A stretch of 64,000 nucleotides of DNA. It comes from Bacillota bacterium (GTDB lineage Bacteria; Bacillota; Clostridia; Acetivibrionales; DTU013). Position numbers and translations under genes: made by a program. The stretch spans positions 104,595 through 168,594 of the forward strand of contig JAEYRV010000024.1 in assembly GCA_023435305.1 (NCBI GenBank), written 5' to 3'. Position 1 is the first letter of the stretch. The number at the start of each line of letters is the position of its first letter. The notes beneath the pieces are model-generated. The model was not told the origin of the DNA and ran no database searches. It saw nothing but the letters and a program-made list of their open reading frames with translations. Below are positions 1-8,827 of the stretch, piece after piece.

Positions 1-2262
1 GAGCTCGGCTGATATCGCAGTACTCTCAATGCCGTGTGCAGCAGCTTCAAGGACCGAATGCGCATTAAACAGGTTAAGCGGCATATCACCTGCGAGTCTC
101 AAGCCGGATATACCCCTCAGCTTATGCAGCATGCCGATATTCGCAGCAAGAATACCATCGATACTATCCTCCGAAGTGTTTACCCATATGCCTTTTTCAG
201 ACGCGGCATCTTTTTTTGTATGCTTTTGTAGAAACCTATCCACAACTCTTTCATTATTTCCCGACGATATTGAAGGCAGCCAATAAAAGACCTCAGCACC
301 TGAATCCCTGGCTGCTTTAACCACTTCCGCGCATCCAGGTCTGCCGTCAGCAGATACCGGCAGATACACTCTGTCGGCTCCGAGGCCGACCAGATCCATA
401 TCTCTGTCATATCTATAGAAATAAAGTGAAATCAATGGGTCGGCCGTTACCTGATCCCTTGGGCCATTGCCTTTGCTTTGACCTGTATTTTTACTTGTGT
501 CTTCATTTTTGCCTGGATCTGCGTTTTTGCCTGGATCTGCATCATACGCTGTTCTTGATATACTGCAGCTTCGGTCGGAATACCTGCCGGCTCTTTCATT
601 ATACAGAGCATCAAGCGCCTTTCTTCTGACCTCGTTTATTTCACTTACAGGTATCACCAGACCATCGTCCATATCAACAGTCAGTTCAGAAAAAAGGAAC
701 GGTGTTGATCCTGTTTTGCTTATCTGCTCACTGAGGCGTTCCTCCGTCAACGGCCTGTTGACAGCGGCTTCTGGCAGAACTGTCCCCTCAGCCCGCACTA
801 CGTGTCCGGCTCTGTCATCTGCAACAAGTGTCAGAGGCTGCCCGTCTTTGAAAACAACAGTTCCTTTAATAGCGATCCGTTTGGTGTTTCTGCCTGTGAA
901 TGATTCACGGGCGGCCTTGATGAGCTCCATGTCAGTTGTTTTGTACAGCTTTCTTCCCGGGTTTATATTTCCTTTGAAATAGCCTATTTCAACAAAGTCG
1001 CCTCTGGCGGCCGTACCGACACTTTTTCCGCCTGTTCTTATAATACTGACCGTTCCCCCTGGGCTGTCAGAGCCCCCTGTCCATATCTCTACTCCGTCAC
1101 CGATCGAAAGCTTGTCCTCCAGCTTGAGGCTGACTGTTTGGCGGCTGCCGTCGTATGATGCTGTCGTTCCGAGGAAAACGCCGCTGTTATTTGGCTTTTC
1201 ATATGTCATCATGTCAGAGCCGCTTTTTCCAAGCAGATAACCGGAGGAGAAACCTCCCCTGTTGAATATCTGAAGCAGGTCATGGCGGTCCCTTTCGTCG
1301 ATCTCAAGCTCAGTGCCTTCACCATTTTCCTGCTGTTCTAAAGCTATATCAAGATATTTTCTATATATCCGCACAACAGTAGCAACATATTCAGGGCTCT
1401 TCATCCTGCCCTCGATCTTGAGCGACTTGATCCCCGAAGCAGCAATCACTCCAAGCTGATCCAGGGCGCACATGTCCTTTGGGCTGAGGATGTAGCCCGA
1501 CCCGGCCTGCGTTTTTGCATCCTTCTGATTGACGGGGTAACCCGACCCGGCCTGCGATGTCCCTGTGGCCTTTGCCCGTAGTCCGGCAGTCCGTGTCTGA
1601 TGTGCCTCTGTTTGCAAGCCTGCATCCTTGACGATCATGTTGCTGCTTCCAAGCAGTTTGTACGGCAGTCTGCACGGCTGTGCGCATTTGCCCCTGTTGC
1701 CGCTTCTTCCGCCGATCATGCTGCTCATCAGGCATTGACCCGAATAGCATACACACAGGGCTCCATGTATGAACATTTCAATCTCAAGCCTTGTATTACG
1801 TGCAATCAAAGCTGCCTGCTCCAATGTCAGCTCCCTGGCCAGCACGACTCTTTGAAAACCCATATCCTCCAACGCCAGAGCGCCCTCCAGATCATACACC
1901 GTCATCTGGGTACTGCCATGCAGCGGCAACTCAGGCAAATTGTCACGCAGAGCGCGTGCAAGGCCGATATCCTGCACAATGATTCCGTCTATCCCTGCAT
2001 CACAGGCTTCTTCGGCATATGCAAGGGCTTGAGTGATTTCATCATCTCTCAACAGAGTATTGAGCGTCAGATAAATACTGGCATCTCTTGCATGAGCGTA
2101 ACGCAGCTCCTCACGCAGAGCCTCCATATCAAAATTGTCCGCCTGCTGCCTTGCATTGAACAGCTTGCCGCCAAGGTATACAGCGTCCGCTCCATTCTCA
2201 ACTGCCGCATGCAGCGCTTCACTGTTCCCTGCCGGAGCCAGCAGCTCGATCCTGTTTTTCAT
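1..2262 (-). CDS. U32 family peptidase / RNA-hydroxylation-type protein with DUF3656-like C-terminus (3' end outside window)
   Basis: The frame is open from the ATG at 2260-2262 to the left edge, so at least 754 codons are present and the C-terminus is missing. GGGAG lies just upstream of the ATG. The N-terminus has the family's LLAPAGN opening, then HGALCVCYSGQC and GNRGKCAQPCR, the cysteine motifs of U32 proteins, followed after an insertion by SPKDMC and KIEGRMKSPEYVA. The later part resembles the DUF3656 'collagenase' domain usual in long clostridial members. U32 proteins were named as collagenases, but several relatives in enterobacteria take part in RNA or ubiquinone hydroxylation, so the substrate is uncertain. 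About 50 residues are inserted between CRLPYKLLG and SPKDMC and contain a duplicated QAGSGY. A second low-complexity stretch (DPGKNADPGKN) lies near 500-540. Family assignment is firm; function is not. Confidence 0.88.
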   Translation of the reverse strand, partial: MKNRIELLAPAGNSEALHAAVENGADAVYLGGKLFNARQQADNFDMEALREELRYAHARDASIYLTLNTLLRDDEITQALAYAEEACDAGIDGIIVQDIGLARALRDNLPELPLHGSTQMTVYDLEGALALEDMGFQRVVLARELTLEQAALIARNTRLEIEMFIHGALCVCYSGQCLMSSMIGGRSGNRGKCAQPCRLPYKLLGSSNMIVKDAGLQTEAHQTRTAGLRAKATGTSQAGSGYPVNQKDAKTQAGSGYILSPKDMCALDQLGVIAASGIKSLKIEGRMKSPEYVATVVRIYRKYLDIALEQQENGEGTELEIDERDRHDLLQIFNRGGFSSGYLLGKSGSDMMTYEKPNNSGVFLGTTASYDGSRQTVSLKLEDKLSIGDGVEIWTGGSDSPGGTVSIIRTGGKSVGTAARGDFVEIGYFKGNINPGRKLYKTTDMELIKAARESFTGRNTKRIAIKGTVVFKDGQPLTLVADDRAGHVVRAEGTVLPEAAVNRPLTEERLSEQISKTGSTPFLFSELTVDMDDGLVIPVSEINEVRRKALDALYNERAGRYSDRSCSISRTAYDADPGKNADPGKNEDTSKNTGQSKGNGPRDQVTADPLISLYFYRYDRDMDLVGLGADRVYLPVSADGRPGCAEVVKAARDSGAEVFYWLPSISSGNNERVVDRFLQKHTKKDAASEKGIWVNTSEDSIDGILAANIGMLHKLRGISGLRLAGDMPLNLFNAHSVLEAAAHGIESTAISAEL
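1491..1557. repeat. 45-bp in-frame duplication inside the U32 gene
   Basis: The string CCCGACCCGG and its flanks occur at 1496 and again at 1541, a 45-bp spacing that keeps the reading frame and encodes QAGSGY twice. It falls in a family-atypical insertion between two conserved cysteine-rich blocks. Confidence 0.75.
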
Positions 2263-2295
2263 AATAACTCCCGTTTCTGTCAGCACACAATGCAT

Positions 2296-3165
2296 CTATT
2301 TAAGCAGTTTCACCACTAAAGGCACTATATCGACTAACGATTTTACAGTAATTGCAGCTCTATCAGGTATATTACCATACAATATCGTTGGCACAAGGTT
2401 CTTTGTGTGAGTCTTTACTGATATATCTTCAATATTTCCATGATCGCTTGTTATAAACAGCAAATCTTTGCCGGGATCAATTATTTCGATCAGTGCGCCT
2501 ATAAACGAATCCAGCCGCTCTATTATTTCGACAGCAAGCTCCATATTCATCTTATGGCCGACGAGATCTGTCAGGAAAAACTCAAACAGTGTAAAGTCAT
2601 TTTCAGCTGCGATGGCATAATATCGCTCCGCCGCCTCTGCCGGTGTTATTATTCTGGTATCGTATCCGCTTTCCGCGACGATCCGGCCCGTTATATCATG
2701 ATATATGGACCTGCCGAGCTTGTAATCCTCAACCTTGCGGAAGGGAAGTCCGACGGACATGGTCATGACTGAAGTAACAGATGGTTTGTACCGCTTTTGC
2801 TTCGGGTCATTCATCACATCGAGGTATTCCTGCCTGTACGCGTTGGCATTGGCGACCCTGAAGCCCTTCCTCTGAAGCATCGTAAACATGTTGTCCCGGC
2901 AGATGATATCCCTGAGTTCCCTGGTAGGCTGCGCATTTACATGCCGGCCGACAGCCTTGGGGGCATTGACACCGGTAAAAATCGTTGTCTGACCGGTAGC
3001 GCTTTGCGGAAGCCCATCCACGCCGAGAAGAGCATCGGTGGGTATAACCAGACCGTCGCAAAAAAGTCTGTCGAAGGCTGGTGTTTTTGCTGCATATATC
3101 GGATTCTTAGCCGGATCATTTTCTCCGATGCCGAATCCATCGATGAATATGAACAGTATCTTCAT
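2296..3165 (-). CDS. alkaline phosphatase superfamily metalloenzyme (iPGM-like), 289 aa
   Basis: The protein opens with MKILFIFIDGFGIGENDP, a metal-binding Asp motif of the alkaline phosphatase/phosphoglycerate mutase superfamily. It carries SATGQTTIFTGVNA, where a Thr or Ser would be the nucleophile, and ends with TSDHGNIEDISV and a later His, matching the second metal site (compare the ADHGN motif of cofactor-independent phosphoglycerate mutase). At 289 aa it is much shorter than iPGM (about 510 aa), so it is a minimal member whose substrate I cannot name. I chose the ATG at 3163-3165 because GGAAGGG lies about 10 bases upstream and the known N-terminal motif follows at once; the frame stays open further upstream, but that extension is not family-like. 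It sits between the U32 gene and zapA on the same strand. Confidence 0.75.
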   Translation of the reverse strand: MKILFIFIDGFGIGENDPAKNPIYAAKTPAFDRLFCDGLVIPTDALLGVDGLPQSATGQTTIFTGVNAPKAVGRHVNAQPTRELRDIICRDNMFTMLQRKGFRVANANAYRQEYLDVMNDPKQKRYKPSVTSVMTMSVGLPFRKVEDYKLGRSIYHDITGRIVAESGYDTRIITPAEAAERYYAIAAENDFTLFEFFLTDLVGHKMNMELAVEIIERLDSFIGALIEIIDPGKDLLFITSDHGNIEDISVKTHTKNLVPTILYGNIPDRAAITVKSLVDIVPLVVKLLK

Positions 3166-3289
3166 CTCATTTGCCCTTCCCGTAATATGATATAAAAAAC
3201 GCTCTGCAGGGAAACCCCCATGCAAAGCGGCTGAAAATTTCTTTGGTTTATGCCGTACCCGTTCCGGTTCGGATCCACTACGGCTGCCC

Positions 3290-3700
3290 TTATTCCTTGG
3301 CACGTTCTGCCTTATCCAGCGAAATGCGCACCTCTCTGATTTCCGTTTCCTTCTTTGCCAGTTCCAGCTTGAAGTCGGCATTCTGGCTGTTCAGTGCAAT
3401 ATTTTCCTGATGGAGTTCTTTATTCTCTTCCTTTAGCTTTTCCAGCTGCTCTGTCATTTTTTTCAGTTCTTTTTTCAGATTCTGCTCGGATTCATAGCAC
3501 TTGAAAAAGTCATCACTAACGTTTATTGCCGTCAGGACAGCAGCCATCGAAGTACTCAACTTATTGCTGACTCTCATTATGTCTGTCATTTTTTTGTCTA
3601 CATAGAGTCCTATTCTATGTATATACTCTATCGGCTCAGTTCCAACCAAAGTATAATCCTTGCCGGCTATCCTAAGTTCGACCTTGTTTTTGGCAGTCAA
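3290..3700 (-). CDS. zapA: cell division protein ZapA
   Basis: The sequence KNKVELRIAGKDYTLVGTEPIEYIHRI is the ZapA globular head, followed by a long C-terminal coiled coil (residues about 65-135) rich in Glu and Lys. ZapA binds FtsZ at midcell and promotes bundling of protofilaments. The length of about 136 aa is longer than Bacillus ZapA (85 aa), with the excess in the coiled coil. An ATG exists at 3712, but its only Shine-Dalgarno (GAAAGG) touches it. The in-frame TTG at 3698-3700 has AAAGGATG about nine bases upstream and fits the family N-terminus better. The two starts differ by four residues. Confidence 0.88.
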   Translation of the reverse strand: MTAKNKVELRIAGKDYTLVGTEPIEYIHRIGLYVDKKMTDIMRVSNKLSTSMAAVLTAINVSDDFFKCYESEQNLKKELKKMTEQLEKLKEENKELHQENIALNSQNADFKLELAKKETEIREVRISLDKAERAKE

Positions 3701-3771
3701 TGCAATCAGCATCCTTTCGGCGTTATCCGAATACAGCTTATGATAACTATGCGCATCTTAGAGATAATTTA

Positions 3772-3816
3772 TAAGGAGACTGTCTCCAAAAATGGTATTC
3801 TGGAAACGTCTCCTTA
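3772..3816. terminator. stem-loop between floT-like gene and zapA
   Basis: A perfect 9-bp inverted repeat (TAAGGAGAC at 3772-3780, GTCTCCTTA at 3808-3816) extends inward with one mismatch to about 16 bp. It lies downstream of the flotillin-like gene and upstream of zapA. No strong T-run follows on either strand, so it may be a weak terminator or an mRNA end structure. Confidence 0.5.
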
Positions 3817-3868
3817 CATTATACTATATTTCGCTAAAAAAGAATATGTTTTAATATTTTTTGACTAT

Positions 3869-5329
3869 TTATTGTTCACCAGCGTCCGATGCCTTTGTTT
3901 CATTGCCTCCGGCGTAGTTCTTAAGTATATTTGTTATGTCTACTCCCGTGAGACCTTTTACTGTTTCAGGCAGCTGCGCCATGATATTGGTGATATCCTT
4001 CGTGATCTTTGATGCGCCGGAATCTCCGATCATGACTATCTTTTCTGTCTTTGACAACGGCTGCGATATAGCAGAAGCTATCTCAGGCAGCTTTTCGATT
4101 ACCATCTGTGCTATAGCCGCATCATTAAACAGCTTGTAAGCTTCAGCCTTCTTAGCCAGAGCCTCGGCCTCAGCCTGACCCTTTGCCTTGATTATCTCGG
4201 CTTCAGCTTCACCTCTTGCTCTGATGATCTCAGCATCTGCAAGACCTGCCAGCTTTATGGCCTCGGCCTTAGCAGCTCCCTCAGCCTTGATTGCGAACGA
4301 CTGACCTTCAGCTTCCTTTGACTTCTTGATCCTGTCAGCTTCGGATGCGATCTCAGTCTTATACTTCTCTGCATCTGCCGGCTTCCTGATCATTGCGTCC
4401 AGTTCCTTCTCTTTTCTGAGAGCTTCCTGTTCCTGCAGTTCGATTTCCTTCTGTTTCTTTATGATTTCGACCTGCATAGCTTCCTTCTGGACTTCCTGCT
4501 CTATGACAAATTTCTTCTTGTCGTACGCAAGGTCGGATTCAGCCTTTCTCTCATTGATGGATGCCTGATAGTCAGCCATCTTCATTTCCTTGTCCCTATT
4601 GGCTTCTGCTACCTTGGTCTCAGCCAGGTACTTGGCTGTCTGGCCCGCCTGCATTGCTTCAGCGCTCTTGATGTCGGCGTCTCTCTTTGCTTCAGCCTGA
4701 CCAATGACGGCATCTCTCTGTACTCTTGCGATCTGTGCCTTACCGAGGCTTTCCAGGTATCCGTTTTTATCAGCGATCTCTCTGATCGTAAACGAAATTA
4801 TTTTCAAACCCATGTTGGCCAGGTCGCCAGCTGCAAGCTCCTGGACCTTCTGAGCAAATGCGTCTCTGTTCTGGTTGATCTCTTCAACTGTAAGATTACC
4901 AACTATAGAACGGAGATGTCCTTCCAGCGTCTGAGTAGCGATCCTTCTGATCTCGTCCTCCTTCAGACTTAGAAACTGCTCTGCTGCTGTCGCTATCGCT
5001 TCCTGTGTTGAGTCGATCTTTACCTGCGCTATACCGTCAACAGTGACCTGAACACCTTGCGATGTGTATGCACTGGAGTTAACGTCGAGCGGCATTGTTC
5101 TGAGTGATATGGTCTTTGATATTTCAAGTATCGGCCACACAAATGTAGCTCCGCCCTTGACTATCCTGAAACCAACCACCTGGCCGTTGGCAAGTCTCTT
5201 TTTACGGCCTGAAACTATCAACGCCTCATCCGGACCGACCTTGACATATCTTCCTACAAATACTGAGATCAGTATGAAGATGACAATGACAAGAACGATT
5301 GCGATCCCTATGGGTATTAGATATTCCAT
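3869..5329 (-). CDS. floT: flotillin-family protein (FloT/YuaG-like), 486 aa
   Basis: Residues 4-28 form one N-terminal membrane segment (IGIAIVLVIVIFILISVFVG). An SPFH/band-7 domain follows to about residue 190, then a long Ala/Glu/Lys-rich coiled-coil region (about 200-410) with repeated AEA and KAEGAAKAEA blocks, and a C-terminal flotillin region. Flotillins scaffold ordered membrane microdomains and affect membrane fluidity and signalling. The length matches Bacillus FloT (509 aa). Its upstream neighbour is an NfeD-family membrane protein 15 bp away on the same strand, the usual YuaF-FloT pairing, so the two probably act together. Start ATG at 5329 follows a GGGG-rich Shine-Dalgarno region. 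Confidence 0.92.
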   Translation of the reverse strand: MEYLIPIGIAIVLVIVIFILISVFVGRYVKVGPDEALIVSGRKKRLANGQVVGFRIVKGGATFVWPILEISKTISLRTMPLDVNSSAYTSQGVQVTVDGIAQVKIDSTQEAIATAAEQFLSLKEDEIRRIATQTLEGHLRSIVGNLTVEEINQNRDAFAQKVQELAAGDLANMGLKIISFTIREIADKNGYLESLGKAQIARVQRDAVIGQAEAKRDADIKSAEAMQAGQTAKYLAETKVAEANRDKEMKMADYQASINERKAESDLAYDKKKFVIEQEVQKEAMQVEIIKKQKEIELQEQEALRKEKELDAMIRKPADAEKYKTEIASEADRIKKSKEAEGQSFAIKAEGAAKAEAIKLAGLADAEIIRARGEAEAEIIKAKGQAEAEALAKKAEAYKLFNDAAIAQMVIEKLPEIASAISQPLSKTEKIVMIGDSGASKITKDITNIMAQLPETVKGLTGVDITNILKNYAGGNETKASDAGEQ

Positions 5330-5344
5330 TGCAAATCCCCCTTT

Positions 5345-6334
5345 TTAGTGTTTATTTCCAGCATTTCTGCGTGGTTTACCATCATCAGCATTCCCGGGAT
5401 CCTCTATGCTCTCCCGGCCATCTATTTCTCCCTCATCAACAGGACTGTCCGTATCTCCATAATCTCCCGGATCGCTCGTATCTCCCGGATCTCCCGGATT
5501 GCTCGTATCTCCCGGATCTCCCGGATTGCTCGGATCTCCCGGATCTCCCGGATCCTTTCCAGCCCCGGGTCCCCAATCCGCCCGGCTTGTTTCCGGGACA
5601 TTGTCAAAAACAACATCATCAAGAGTCAGCTTTTGCTGCACCACTGCTACACTTCCTGATATCTCCCTGATAATGACATCGGCGCCTCTTCGGATCGCCT
5701 CTCCGTCCAATGATCTGGCTGTCAATGTGGACCTTATGCCATTTGCTTTATATGCGATCTCTCCGAGTCCATTTTCAGGAACCGGTGTAATGATCTCTGC
5801 TTCAAATCCGATGAGTTCATCAAGCGAGAATACCGAATTCGACTGAGACCCATACATAAACTTTACCACGCCGAAAAACAGCGCGACCCCTATAGCACCT
5901 GCAAATCCCAGTGCAACTATAGTACTCATCAGACCATCGAGTCCGAAGCCCGTCATGGATATGAGTCCTATTGCTCCGAATGTAGTAATGGCACTGGCTA
6001 TTACCAGTGGGCTGAAGGGTGAAGGAGAATCCGCATCATCTCCATGAGCATGATGTGCTCCGTCATGGCCCGCATCCATGCAATGGTCACAGCTGATATC
6101 ATGACCTATGTCTACGCCATGGCCTGCCCCGATATCATGGCCTATATCCACACCGTGGCCCACCCCGATATCATGGCCTATGTCAACACCGTGGCCTGCC
6201 CCGATATCATGGCCTATATCTGCTCCATGGTCAATGCCGCCATCGTGACCGCTGTCTCCATGACCGCCCAGCAGGAATGATGCAGCTGAATAAAATATCC
6301 CAAATGCAAGACATCCAATAAATACGTACAGCAG
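5345..6334 (-). CDS. NfeD-family membrane protein with His/Asp-rich repeat loop; probable CTG start
   Basis: The C-terminal half has two hydrophobic segments (PLVIASAITTFGAIGLIS and STIVALGFAGAIGVALFF) and an OB-fold NfeD domain (FEAEIITPVPENGLGEIAYK), the organisation of YuaF/NfeDII proteins that partner flotillins. The same frame extends upstream through a His/Asp/Gly-rich repeat to an N-terminal membrane helix (LLYVFIGCLAFGIFYSAASF) that this family needs. The frame then hits TGA at 6341-6343, and no ATG, GTG or TTG precedes the helix. A CTG at 6332-6334 lies six bases after GGAGGTGA (6341-6348), so I place the start there (329 aa). An alternative is a sequencing error or a truncated start at the GTG at 6163, which would lose the first helix. 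The extreme C-terminus is a Pro/Gly/Asp repeat. The repeat loop could bind divalent metal, which is speculative. Confidence 0.75.
   Translation of the reverse strand: MLYVFIGCLAFGIFYSAASFLLGGHGDSGHDGGIDHGADIGHDIGAGHGVDIGHDIGVGHGVDIGHDIGAGHGVDIGHDISCDHCMDAGHDGAHHAHGDDADSPSPFSPLVIASAITTFGAIGLISMTGFGLDGLMSTIVALGFAGAIGVALFFGVVKFMYGSQSNSVFSLDELIGFEAEIITPVPENGLGEIAYKANGIRSTLTARSLDGEAIRRGADVIIREISGSVAVVQQKLTLDDVVFDNVPETSRADWGPGAGKDPGDPGDPSNPGDPGDTSNPGDPGDTSDPGDYGDTDSPVDEGEIDGRESIEDPGNADDGKPRRNAGNKH
5462..5553. repeat. 27-bp coding repeat at the NfeD C-terminus
   Basis: About three units of a CTCCCGGAT-based 27-bp repeat encode a nine-residue NPGDPGDTS motif in the hydrophilic tail of the NfeD-like protein. 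Unit length is a multiple of three, so copy-number change would keep the frame. Confidence 0.75.
6085..6225. repeat. 36-bp tandem repeat encoding DIGHDIGAGHGV
   Basis: Four near-identical 36-bp units each encode 12 residues with two His and two Asp. They sit between membrane segments 1 and 2 of the NfeD-like protein. Third-position differences between units show they are not a recent perfect expansion. Confidence 0.85.
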
Positions 6335-6349
6335 AGAACATCACCTCCG

Positions 6350-6724
6350 TTCGATCAGCGTTCGTGTATATTTTACCATATATACCATCATAATGGTATG
6401 CCATTTTCGTCAGATAACACAACCTACAAGCAACCCAATAACTCAGGTATAAGTTGAGTTACATACTATATACGCACCCATTGCCGAAATAGTTTATCAA
6501 TCAAAATAAAAAACGCAATTATCCTCATAATAACGCATCATAACGCATCGTTATATAAACCTTCGCGCCTATTTTATTGTAGCTGGCCGACTGTCTATGA
6601 TAACTGCACGACCACTTATGATAGCTGATACCAGATGATAGCTGATACCAGAGTGCTAACAATAGCTATTCCCTGACTATATCATTATTGTAACAGCTGG
6701 CCTATTATACAAGCGGGTCCGCCT
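6350..6724. other. intergenic stretch upstream of the NfeD-like gene
   Basis: No convincing gene is present. The stretch is AT-rich, has a perfect 16-bp direct repeat (GATAGCTGATACCAGA, first copy at about 6620) and small AACGCATCAT repeats near 6530. A promoter for the NfeD-floT pair must lie here on the minus strand, but I could not single one out. Confidence 0.5.
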
Positions 6725-8359
6725 TCAGAAGTTGATAATCTTGCTATCCTCCGGATTTATATAAAGGAGCCAATAGCCAAACGCGCCATATCGTTGCCTG
6801 TTTCCTTCAGCCTGCACCCATTTGCTCATCTCTCCAAAGGGTGAGGGATCCACCATATACATTCCCGGGACTCCGCATATAAGATATCTCTGACCTGTCT
6901 TATGCATAAATACCCCGACGATGAGATGCTTGTATTTGTAGTGAGCCATCATTACTGCCGGATTGAACATAAGCGGCGATCTTATGTTGTTTTGATAAAA
7001 CATGTTGTTGAGGTTGACAGGGTTTGTAACCCTCCACCACATGTAGTCGCTTCTCTTGCTATGGAACGGGTCGCATATGTCAAAGCTCTTGTAAAACTCC
7101 TCTTCAAGTCCATCAAGATTTCCTTCAGCCTGTGCTTCTACCGTGCTGGGTGCATCGCGCCTGCTTATTTGACAGGAACTGCATGGCTCAAATTTATTGG
7201 CACCATTGAGGACTGCTCCGCAAATATTTCCATTCAGGTAGACACATTCGGTATTAATTTTGCCCGTACTGCCAGGATACTTGTATTCTGTACCGGGAGG
7301 CTGCTGTACCTGTTGTTTGTACTTTTCTGCATCGTTGTCTGTTGCTTGTGGGACGGTATTTGAATAGGAATCTTCGTGCTCGTTCTGCGGCTTTGCAGTT
7401 GAAACATCTTGATTTTTTTGCACCATATTATTGACTGTTTCAGGCTGAATTGCATTCACATCCGCATAATCGGCAATACCTTCCTGTTCGTTCGCCTCCA
7501 CCTCGTTATCTCCCTTAAGTGACTCCATCTGAGCAGTAATTTCCGCTTTGTTGCCCGCCTCCACCTCGCCATCTGTCTCCGCGGTCTCCGCGGTCTCCGC
7601 TGTCTCTGCGGTCTCTGCTGTCTCTGCGGTCTCTGCTGTCTCTGCGGTCTCCGGCTGTATATTCATCTCCACTACACTTTCTGTCTCCAGAGTCTTCATC
7701 TGTATATTCATCTCCGCTACACTATCCACCTCCGGAGTCTCAGGCTGATAATCCAGCTCATCAGAAGACTCGGCTCCAGTCTTTGGCAATACCTTGTATT
7801 CAGGCACTAACTTCTCAGAAAGTTCAAATTGCGGCGGGTACTCTGTCTTTGACCCTGGTTGGTAATAATCCTCGTGTTGAAAAGTGTTGTTAGTCTGCTC
7901 AGCTTCCAATTTCTTTTGCATAGCCTTACGAAAACCGCCCCGCCAATCCGTGCGGCCATTACGGTAGCCTGCCAACGGGCATGTGACACTGGCTCCTGCT
8001 CTTCTCTCCGTTTCGACTAAAACAGCAAATGTATCAAACTCATCAACGGAGTAAACCGAACCATCGACATATCCCTGGTCAAATACCATCTCCAGTTCAG
8101 CTTTCCCGCCGGAATGTCTGAATTCACCTGCTCTGACATACTCCATTGCACCCTCGCGGGTCCGGATCAGGTACAATACATATCCAAATCTCCCGTTACC
8201 ATTCCTGAGGTTTTGTATAACAGCCGAAAGCCTCTCTCTCCTGTCACGAACTTCAATCAGCAGATGACCGGACGGCTTTTTCCCTTCCTCATATCCGCTG
8301 TCCTCATTCGAAAATATAATGAAATTCCTGTGATATTTTTTTGAAGCGGCAGAAACCAT
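6725..8359 (-). CDS. unknown protein with central Glu/Thr/Ala repeat, 544 aa
   Basis: I do not recognise a named function. The N-terminal ~150 residues look like a compact domain (KYHRNFIIFSNEDSGYEE, then a beta-rich stretch ending in CPLAGYRNGRTDWRGGF). A long acidic, low-complexity middle (about 170-360) contains eight or more tandem TAE triplets. A cysteine cluster follows (CVYLNGNICG...CSSCQ), and the last ~140 residues form an aromatic-rich domain (SDYMWWRVTNP, YKHLIVGVFMHKTGQRYLICGVPG). Similar two-domain proteins joined by variable linkers occur in clostridia and may relate to the spore or cell surface, but this is inference. The start at 8357-8359 follows AAGGAGG by six bases; the longer frame to 8386 ignores this site. 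It is monocistronic as far as can be seen. Confidence 0.7.
   Translation of the reverse strand: MVSAASKKYHRNFIIFSNEDSGYEEGKKPSGHLLIEVRDRRERLSAVIQNLRNGNGRFGYVLYLIRTREGAMEYVRAGEFRHSGGKAELEMVFDQGYVDGSVYSVDEFDTFAVLVETERRAGASVTCPLAGYRNGRTDWRGGFRKAMQKKLEAEQTNNTFQHEDYYQPGSKTEYPPQFELSEKLVPEYKVLPKTGAESSDELDYQPETPEVDSVAEMNIQMKTLETESVVEMNIQPETAETAETAETAETAETAETAETAETDGEVEAGNKAEITAQMESLKGDNEVEANEQEGIADYADVNAIQPETVNNMVQKNQDVSTAKPQNEHEDSYSNTVPQATDNDAEKYKQQVQQPPGTEYKYPGSTGKINTECVYLNGNICGAVLNGANKFEPCSSCQISRRDAPSTVEAQAEGNLDGLEEEFYKSFDICDPFHSKRSDYMWWRVTNPVNLNNMFYQNNIRSPLMFNPAVMMAHYKYKHLIVGVFMHKTGQRYLICGVPGMYMVDPSPFGEMSKWVQAEGNRQRYGAFGYWLLYINPEDSKIINF
7575..7652. repeat. 9-bp (TCTCTGCGG-type) coding minisatellite
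   Basis: About eight copies of a 9-bp unit encode repeated Thr-Ala-Glu in the linker of the unknown 544-aa protein. Alternating units TCTCCGCGG and TCTCTGCTG suggest an 18-bp higher-order period. Confidence 0.85.
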
Positions 8360-8647
8360 ATGACCCCTCCTTAAATAACAATGCAATTAATTCATAATTG
8401 CAAACCATCACTTCATATAATCTATGTATATGTATCCAGAAAACGAAAAATCACACGGGCCATAGCAGCTTATTTGGTCCGTGCTTCTCTGAATCAGACT
8501 GATTAGCTGAAACCTGCTGATTAATGTCATGCATTTTTCGGGATTCTATTAACTGGCCTTTGCATATGACTCCTGCCCCGGATTAAAGACAAAGCAGCTA
8601 AGAACTGGCATTACTATTGGGCCCTTACTTATTGGACAATATAGGGG

Positions 8648-8827
8648 AGTGTGCAAAAACCACGTCATTTGGGCACGCTTCCATTGATTCTATTGATGAT
8701 ATTCAATGGTTCCTTCAAATTTTATTGTAAGTATTCAATTATTACGGCAAATAATCAGATTATTATCGACTTATGTAGACTCCAGAATATATTGAGCGCC
8801 CAGAACTTGCACTTTTTGCACACCGCG
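8648..8827 (-). repeat. MITE-like element, copy 1
   Basis: It begins AGTGTGCAAAAACC and ends TTTTTGCACACCGCGG, giving terminal inverted repeats. GCCCAGAACT lies inside the right end. Reverse-complemented, its interior (GAGTCTACATAA ... GAATATCATCAATA) aligns with copy 2 at 20783-20933. No coding capacity. Confidence 0.75.

Noticed and set aside
6231..6342. 36-codon ORF starting at the ATG next to GGAGGTG before the NfeD-like gene
   Set aside because: As a protein it looks like a frame-shifted version of the NfeD N-terminus; kept only as a possible competing uORF.
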